This document shows, in pieces, positions 56,943 through 64,000 of a stretch of DNA of 64,000 nt; within the stretch, counting starts at the first letter, position 1, and each line of letters begins with the position of its first letter. The position numbers and the translations under genes were made by a program. The notes under the pieces were generated by a model. That model was not told where the DNA came from. It did not search any database and saw only the letters and a list, made by a program, of their open reading frames with translations. The stretch comes from Diatrype stigma (lineage: Eukaryota; Ascomycota; Sordariomycetes; Xylariales; Diatrypaceae): the NCBI GenBank assembly GCA_022225965.2, contig JAKJXP020000053.1:1-64000 (forward strand). The letters run 5' to 3'.

Positions 56943-59900
56943 TGTTTAGTTGAGTTGAATTGCCCTGGAATGCACGTGTGGAGTTGCCAGGTTCTAACTC
57001 TAACGTGGTGAGGTCGGCGCCGCGTTAGGTGCTTGGGAGTGCAGCGAGCTGGGCGTAGTGAATGTGATTGTATAGCGCGCCCTGGGTAGGTGGTGGAATG
57101 AGTTGTTTGGGGGATTGAATGCACTGGCAAATCTTCCAATCTTCAGGTCAAAAGCAGAAGTAAAAGGGAAAAGTTGGAAGGGGCAGTAGCCTGGGGCCTC
57201 GGGGGGTTCTAGTGAGTTTAAATCAGTAAAAGTGGGTCGCGCGAGTGATTTTAACGCCCGGGAGGGGAAGAGGAAGAAGCTCTGGAGTCTGCAGAAAAAT
57301 TCAGTTGCCCCAATCTGTCCGCTGCTAAGCCCGCGCTTCCCTTACCATTGATGCGCCATTGATCCTCCCTTCCACCCAACTAAATCAGGTACTAACATCT
57401 CGTGGTATCTCTACTTTGTACCTCACCTGGATGCACCACAGCCAGCAGCTTGCAATTGACATTTATTAGCCTCAATTTCAAAATTAAGCTACTTCTAATG
57501 TAGATTGTATGTTGTGCATCTGCTTGTTTCCCAGTTGAGGCTTCAAAGTTGGGCCATTGGCGCCGTTGGTTCTACTGTCGGGCTCAGAGTCCAGCAGGTC
57601 TTATGTATCTGGTTTCAAGGGCTTGGGTACTTGGACATTGGAATTGCCGCTATCGTAATCAGTCGAGGAGGTGCAAATGCAGGCAGACTCAAGGCTAGAG
57701 GCCAGGGCCCAACTCTGCCTACCATACCCTACCGGGCTACATAAGGTCAGCCATAGGGTGCAATCCCCACTCACAATCAGTAAATCAGTCCCAACTCCCA
57801 GGCCAACCAGGCACGCCAGGACATTTGACCTCTCAGGCTGGCTGCCTAGAGAGAGAAACAATGATTGAACGTCCCAGCAGCTGCAATAGTACCTACCTAA
57901 TAGGTAATAACAATGAAAACTGTAGGGTAAATAGGTGGTACCACAAGCTTAGCAAGCATATGCGCCACGCACTTTCTCAGCGCTAAATCACTGATGCGGG
58001 CAGTTCTCATTTCAGGTAGGTAGCTCCAGCCGCCCATCAGCATTCTCTGTCCAGGAATCATCTTCCAATATCGTTGCCAACCCTCATGCCTTCTGCTACA
58101 GAATAGCGGCTGCCCGCTAAGCGTTACGTGTTGCGCAATCAACAAATTCACAATGTTTGAAGACTTGTTGCTAACCGTACAGCTACCCATATCAAATGAC
58201 AACCCTATGCTACCTAGGTAAGTAGGTACCTAGTATACACGGAGGTAATAGGGATGTATGTACGCAACGTTATATCAAACCTACGTGTTATTTTATAGAT
58301 ATCTCAGGTCATTATATGTGTTCCTATAAACCATTCAATAAAAACAGCAGCAATGTCACCCACTCTAGCACGCGATAGAGAGAGGCTGTTCGTAGTGCTT
58401 CATGCCGCCTTTCAGGCGCTACCTATCCAGATTCCAGATATCCCATGCCTCCTACAATCAACTTGCAACCCCGCGGGATGATCAATCTCTGATGCTGCAG
58501 GTCTCCTTCGATAGTGCACCAGCCATCCAGACACATACGGTAGTGTCCACTCTTGCGAAGCTCCATAAGCGAATCATATGTGCGTAATTCCAGCGGAGTG
58601 CAACCTCGTTCGCATCGGGTGCATGTGAGTGTGGCATCCCCCAATTCCGAACCGTCAGATTTGTGATGAAGTGGTACTTCGTACCGTGATTTGACTGGCT
58701 GGATGCCGCAGTCCACTAATCACCCCCCCTAGGAGTAGCAGTGTTTGCCGAGCCCTCCCGCTAGGCTGCCATGTTGCCATGTTTTGATTCATCTCTGTCA
58801 TACCTGAACCATCAGGTTAGCATCTCATCGGGCAGTGAATTCACTTGTTGTTTTCCCTTGGCTCAATCCTACCTACCTGGGTAAACAGCCCTGGCCGCCT
58901 ATCTGTAACAACTCCGGAGCATTGCCTCCCGCTGTCGAATTACCTTAGGGATCAAATTACTTGGGAATTCCTCTCTCTTTCCAGGTTACCTACTATTGCC
59001 TGGGTACCTAAGGTACCTACCTACGCTTGCGGCTTGTAGTGCTTGTCGCCCTGCATTGGATGACAACACCCTTTGGTCCCTACAGGTACATACAGACAGG
59101 TAGGTATGTAGTCAGGTGTAGAATAGTTGAATTCGGACACTGGATCAGACGGCCTACACACATAGTCCTACCTCAAGGCAAGATCCAGCGTGATGCCTAC
59201 CTAGGTATGTATCTACTTACTGCCAGGTGGCTTACTACCTAGGTATGTTTAAGTTCTAGGCTCTTGGAACGCTTCGTCGTGCGGTCTTCAAGTCCCGGTT
59301 CGCCGACCTCATTATCAGAGTAGCTATCAGGTCATTACAGTAGCTCCTATCTTCCCATGGCAGTTATCCCTGATACATCTACATATAGGTAGGCAGATGA
59401 CGCCCGCTACATATCCTTTCATTGGGTGCGTTGCTTCGTAGCTACAAGCTTAAGGCCACTGCCACGGGCAATCCAAACTTTGCGGTGGTTTTAGTTGTTC
59501 AAAAATAAGATTCAAATCACCAATGAACAAATTATCATATACCAAATGAACAAACAACCTACACCAAAAGATACAGCAACTATTTGGTAAACCTTTGCAT
59601 ACGCTACCTAGGTACTGAGTAACAGCCTCGTGTTGCACCTTAGCTGTGTTTACCTTTTGTTACCCCGCACTTGTAATGTCCAAAACTGATAAGAGGCGCG
59701 TCAGCACGATCGAAGACCGGCCTAGCTAGACGTCTCCGCAACAGCAACAACAGCAAGTTGGAGATAACAAGAAGATATACTACATATAGCTACTTGGTAT
59801 AACCGCTTGGGGGCTCAGTGATGGTAGAGATATGTAGATTGACAATTGCCTATGGGTTTGTCCGCCATTTTCTCGCAGTTAGCAAAACCAGAGCTGCAGC

Positions 59901-61379
59901 TGGATCCTAATAATGGTATATCAAAGTATACTTGTATAAACCATCTGATTCTTGCCATCTTTACTGAATATCAGAATCAACTCATCTCTGAAATCCACCT
60001 TAAGTCTGCAATTTCTTGGATCTAGATTGCCTATCCGTGTTGTGTCGACAGGATACATTCGCGCTATGCTCCGGCGCCTGCCGACATCCCACCCTATCGC
60101 CCACAAGCTCTTGGTCACATACGAAACATGCACCTGCATGAACTAAAGAAAACTGGGGCTCCCAATCACATAGCCCACAACCTGTTCTAACTATACATAC
60201 AACCCCAAACCGCATGCCTTGTTTCTAGCCCACCTCTTGCAAAAATGTTACCATGCAGTCTGGTGTTACCTAGGTATACGACCCTACCTAAGCTCTATAG
60301 TATAACCAACCTCCAGGTCTGACACTACTGTCAGCACCCTGAAAGTTGTAGCAGCTGCCGATATCCATATCATTAGGTAGGTAGATGAATAGCATGGAAA
60401 AAGGACTGATTACGCCTGAGCTGCCTAGTCAACAGATCAAAGAGTAAGCAATTCCAAGGAATTACTACAGCTTGATAGCACCTCCTTACTTTGTGCTGTT
60501 AGTCAACTAGATATATGCCCAGAACTCTCGGGGGGTAAAAAATCTCCATGGTCAGAGAAGGTTCAAATCGTTTCCATTCCTACTCATCGTGTACTACATA
60601 GTATAGCTGGCTCTGCACCAAGTTGAATATTGTGTATTCCATTGGTATTTGAAGCCCTCCTGTATGGAGTCCGTGCTAGTCTGGGCACCTAAGCCTTCCT
60701 AAAGGTGAAGGTTTATGTTGGTGCTCGGTAATACATTGCCCGGAAAAGCCTTAATACCAGTACAGCATGATCCATCAGAGTGGTAGTGATGTTGATATGT
60801 GGCCCAGCTCACAGAAATATCACCCATACCTACTTACATGCGATACCCTGCACGAGATCCAGCGGGCCGCTGTGAGACAGGCTCGGCCCGCATCGCACAA
60901 CGAACATCCCAGCTCCTACCAGACCGCTTACGATCAAAGTCGGAAGTTAAACAGCAAGTCTGAACTGCCAAAGCCAGCATACATCGAGGCAACGATAATG
61001 ACTAGATGTTAATCCCACTAAAGAAGAATCTATGTTCAAGTTTAGTTAAGTTAAGCTGGATGTGATATACAAATGTGTATTTCATACGTAAATAGCTATG
61101 CATATAGTATCAACGGTGGTAAGTCAATGCCTATATCTTGTTCCCTAAATTCGGCTATATGGATAGAATTGACTGGTAAGCAAACCTATAAGAGTAACAC
61201 CTCTTATACTTCAATTGCCTAGCAAATAACTATGCCTTTTAATATGTCAAGTAGGAGCCACTCTCCTGGTAAATATGTCTTCGGGTCTCTGTTTACCAGA
61301 TACAGTCTTTGGCTTAAATCATGATTTGACATGCTTTTACTTCGATTATATTCACGAATAAGACATGATCCACGGAGTG
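56943..61379. other. Gene-poor stretch
   Basis: The right flank of the HMG-box gene, then about 4 kb with no firmly supported gene. Motif-like TACCTACCTAGGTA elements are frequent (57890, 58213, 58995, 59190). Two minus-strand frames at 57897-58202 and 58423-58716 look somewhat protein-like; the second is treated separately. Confidence 0.45.
58423..58716 (-). CDS. Candidate small Cys-rich ORF, uncertain
   Basis: 97-codon frame with seven Cys, including TCTRCERGCTPLEL and YRMCLDGWCTIEG, spaced like a small disulphide-rich domain. It has no signal peptide of its own; a leader exon upstream would be needed, and none is clear. The next minus-strand frame (58202-57897) might be a continuation, but no good splice pair was found. 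It could be a real small gene or chance; I recognise no family. Confidence 0.2.
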   Translation of the reverse strand: MDCGIQPVKSRYEVPLHHKSDGSELGDATLTCTRCERGCTPLELRTYDSLMELRKSGHYRMCLDGWCTIEGDLQHQRLIIPRGCKLIVGGMGYLESG

Positions 61380-61658
61380 TTATCGGGCAGTGGCTGTTGC
61401 ATATAAAGACGTCACAATAATCATCCACCTGTAACGTCCCCGTCTACGGGCAGTAGGGAACCCCGTGTCTATTAAAATTGCAACCAATATAATGCTTAGG
61501 ATAAGGTAAGACGCAATTGCAATTTCGTAGAATGGACCTACTGCGGTAATTTCTGCCTCGCCTTTTAGAACGTCGTCCGCTTGACAGTTGATGGTTGGAG
61601 GGCAGGGGGGGGGGGGGGGGTAAAACCCATATGAAGGTTGTGTAAAGCNNNNNNNNNN

Positions 61659-61728
<70 letters not shown>

Positions 61729-61862
61729 AACCCATATGAAGGTTGTGTAAAGCAGTGATTGTATACTAATATTGGACACCAGCCTTGAAAGTTAATATTA
61801 CCAGAAAGCATGCCTGTATAGATTTTTCCAAATGCATCTTGAGATCTTTTCATAGCTGCCAA
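61380..61862 (-). CDS. Possible gene piece broken by an assembly gap
   Basis: The minus-strand frame runs through the gap. Its 3' part encodes a membrane span (FYEIAIASYLILSIILVAILI) followed by a basic tail and stop. The 5' part (MAAMKRSQDAFGKIYTGML) reads in the same frame before the gap. The joining region is unreliable because of the duplicated sequence and homopolymers. It could be one exon of a small membrane protein; no family recognised. Confidence 0.2.
61605..61753. other. Assembly gap with artefactual 27-bp duplication
   Basis: A G-run (about 61605-61620), a copy of AAAACCCATATGAAGGTTGT plus GTAAAGC (61622-61648), ten N (61649-61658), 68 C (61659-61726), then an exact second copy of the same 27 bases (61727-61753). 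The pattern is what an unresolved overlap across a gap gives: one locus represented twice. Confidence 0.85.
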
Positions 61863-62567
61863 TCTTCTCGCAGTGAGCCAGCCGAGTAGTTATTCGCCTT
61901 AAAACTATGTATTAAGCTATCTCTCCGTAACACACTGATATACATAGTTCTTAGCAATGACCAAAGCTGAACTACATGAAGTTCTGCACCCATAGCTCAG
62001 GGCTCAACGGTTATGATACTCAAGAGCTAGAAATATATGTAGTAGTCGTGATCTGTGAATTAGTTGTTGTATATGAAATCAGTGTAATATTTGAAACACT
62101 TCTTTCACGGGCTACTTGATTTGCAACGCATCTGACATCTGAGAAGATATCCCAGAAAACTACTTACGCGAAGTCGACTTTAAGTAAGTATTTAAGACTT
62201 GACCATTGGAGAGCACGTAGTTGTTCCATATACAGGATCATATCTGTATCTTCCCTTTCTTGACTTATTTGCTGAGCTGTTGTTCCAAAGGATGAAATAC
62301 TACATAGACCGTATAGCACCCAGACTTACTGCATAGCACCCATTAGCAGACGGCATGGTCCATGGACAGTATATAAACAAGTAACCTCGCAATACATAGT
62401 CATTGACGAATTAGCTCCTTCTAACTACCAATAAGGCAGATTGCTGTGAGGCCGGGAGATGTGCACGGGGAACTCCGTGGACTTTTCGGACTTTCCAGCT
62501 TACTCCATGGCCGGGGACCCGGGGCGGGAATCGACAGTTGTCGGGGTCACATTTCCCTAGGTACATA
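61754..62567. other. Intergenic
   Basis: AT-rich flank between the second assembly gap and the MITE-like element. No gene recognised. Confidence 0.4.
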
Positions 62568-62634
62568 CAGTACAGAAGGATATTAAATGTTTAGCGTCTC
62601 CACATGGCCCACGATATTGCCAGGTAGGTTTAGT

Positions 62635-62778
62635 GATGTAAACTCCCATACAATTTGTATGGAAGGGAACATGATTTCTATCTGATTCCTTTAGCAGCCT
62701 TATGGCTACGGCAGGAAAGCATTAACTTTATGGCAGTTTTATGTTCCATCCCATACAAATTGTATGAGAGTCTACATC
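62635..62778. mobile_element. Second, nested MITE-like element
   Basis: 144 bp with imperfect inverted ends of about 37 bp: GATGTAAACTCCCATACAAT... at 62635-62671 and its counterpart at 62742-62778. Each arm contains the small palindrome CCATACAA(A)TTGTATGG. It sits only in the left arm of the larger element; the right arm has about 22 bases at the same place. It therefore probably inserted after the larger element was formed. Confidence 0.65.
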
Positions 62779-63152
62779 TTTCATCGAAACGACTATTGGC
62801 ACCGGGCACTTTAGCTATCGACACCGGACATTAACCGTATTTGGTAAGGTTTAGCGTACTAGCCACCCGTGCCACACTTTAAGCCACATTTTTGCCCCGC
62901 TACTATCTAAGTCACTCCTTAACATTTACCTACCTACCTACCTACTTACCTACCTACCTAGGTACCTATAACCACCTATAACGTACGTACATACAGCCTG
63001 CGCCTGTACTTACGTTTATACTTGCAATTGCAATTACGTAATACATATGCAACGCGGTTACAGATTAAATAGGGTTAAATTTAGGTCCGAAAGGTTTAAA
63101 AGGACGGTAAGAGTCCCTTTGGGTATATATATATGTAGTAAGTAATGCGGTA

Positions 63153-63190
63153 GGTGGTGTGTTAAGTGGTGTGTTAAGTGGTGTGTTAGG
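63153..63190. repeat. GTGGTGTGTTAA tandem
   Basis: Three 12-base units inside the MITE-like element, next to its right inner arm. Confidence 0.85.
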
Positions 63191-63346
63191 TAGTGACTTT
63201 AGGTGGTGGATGGTACAGTGAAGGTGCGTCCAAATGCGGTTAATGTCCGGTGTCGATAGCTAAAGTGCCCGGTGCCGATAGTCGTATTGATCTTTCATTG
63301 TGGACTTTGTGGAGACGCTAAACATTTAATATCCTTCTGTACTGTA

Positions 63347-64000
63347 GGTACCAATCGGGCCCGTACCAATCTATACCTACCTAGGTAGCGGCGCGGGACG
63401 GTGTATGTACATAGTTGCGCATTGACCACTAGCATTCGCAACATCATCCGATGATCCGTTACCTACCGTACCAGCCCCGCTCCCGAATTCATGCGTGACA
63501 TGACGCCACACACCTGCATCCAAAGTTGACGGAGAGTTCGAAGCTACCCAGCCTATATACATACTTTTCGACTCCCGCTGTCGGATGGGATGAGATTTGT
63601 TTGCCTAGCGTATATAATGTTGCTGTGCTTCAGAAGCGAGACATCTGATGAACATATCCTGAAACCAATGCATAACCATGCACTATCGGAATCCTGATCG
63701 AGTTGGAGAGATGACGACACATGTTAGGCAAGCTTGTAGATCGAGAGCATGAACTAGCCCCGCTCTGTACGGAGTGAAGCCCCTCTAACTGCTGTACCAG
63801 CTCCTTATTAGGTGGCCAGCGTTAGGTAACTGGATGGCACCAACTGCCATGGCAGCCAATGGCTAGCAAGAATTGTTCCTCAGAAGTGCCTTTTACGAGT
63901 CGGAATCCACATAAAACCTACCAATCAACCTACCAGAGGGGCTGAGGGGTTGACGGAGCTCTGCGTGTGTTACAAGATTTACTAGAGATGGGTGGAACGA
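63347..64000. other. Intergenic to window end
   Basis: No gene recognised. The 61-codon minus frame at 63377-63562 is motif-free. Confidence 0.4.

Larger units (their letters stand above)
62568..63344. mobile_element. MITE-like element with TA flanks and composite inverted repeats
   Basis: The outer 37-bp terminal inverted repeats are identical: CAGTACAGAAGGATATTAAA and onward to CTCCACA at 62568-62604, and the reverse complement at 63308-63344. TA lies immediately outside on both sides (62566-62567, 63345-63346), as expected for Tc1/mariner-type insertion. A second inner pair of about 55 bp is nearly identical (62789-62843 and 63230-63285; core GGCACCGGGCACTTTAGCTA). The centre (about 62860-63220) holds TACC repeats and three GTGGTGTGTTAA units. 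No transposase frame is present, so it is non-autonomous. Confidence 0.75.

Noticed and set aside
61659..61726. Real poly-C tract of 68 bases
   Set aside because: It adjoins N bases and a duplicated 27-mer, so it is best read as an assembly artefact.
1..64000. CRISPR array, prophage or bacterial operon
   Set aside because: No spaced direct repeats of that type; genes have spliceosomal introns and eukaryotic families throughout.

Overview
The window looks like a 64 kb piece of nuclear genome from a filamentous ascomycete (Pezizomycotina, probably Sordariomycetes; the class is an inference). The basis is short GT-AG introns with CTAAC-type branch sites, single genes separated by long intergenic stretches, and recognisable fungal proteins: XLF/Nej1, mitochondrial threonyl-tRNA synthetase, an INO4-type bHLH factor, Maf pyrophosphatase, SAGA subunit Ada3/Ngg1, urease and an HMG-box protein. 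No operon, CRISPR array, rRNA, reverse transcriptase or transposase was seen.

Layout. 1-11133: long gene-poor stretch. 11134-12810: XLF/Nej1-like end-joining factor (-). 13942-17805: three minus-strand genes of accessory character: an Fta2-domain/kinase-like protein, a SnoaL/NTF2-like protein and an integral membrane protein. 18544-20313: coiled-coil membrane protein (-), divergent from mitochondrial ThrRS (21207-22730, +). 22848-23462: three-exon bHLH gene (-), divergent from Maf (24420-25562, +). 26530-27760: decayed FAD-linked oxidoreductase (-). 28241-28391: tRNA-Lys(CUU) carrying both a normal anticodon-loop intron and a 56-nt GT...AG insertion in the D-loop. 30611-32580: PA-TM-RING ubiquitin ligase (-), followed by minisatellites. 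36988-38031: membrane protein (+). 38247-39242: DUF7924-type protein without a visible start (+). 39574-42522: secreted subtilase (-), ending at an assembly gap. 44042-46316: Ada3 (+). 48237-49499: F-box-like/ankyrin-like protein (+). 50459-53538: five-exon urease (+). 55390-56942: HMG-box protein (-). 56943-64000: gene-poor tail with a second assembly gap that duplicates sequence and a nested pair of MITE-like elements.

The genes do not form one pathway. Housekeeping and chromatin/repair genes alternate with accessory ones. The most unusual signal is the tRNA-Lys(CUU) gene. Its D-loop, and therefore its Pol III A box, is split by a 56-nt segment with the signals of a spliceosomal intron (GT start, CTAAC branch site, AG end), while the rest of the cloverleaf is intact. 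Second is a Tc1/mariner-style MITE (TA flanks, 37-bp outer and about 55-bp inner inverted repeats) with a second MITE of about 144 bp inserted in one arm. Exon joins were worked out by hand from splice signals and reading phase. Family names rest on motif recognition without database searches.
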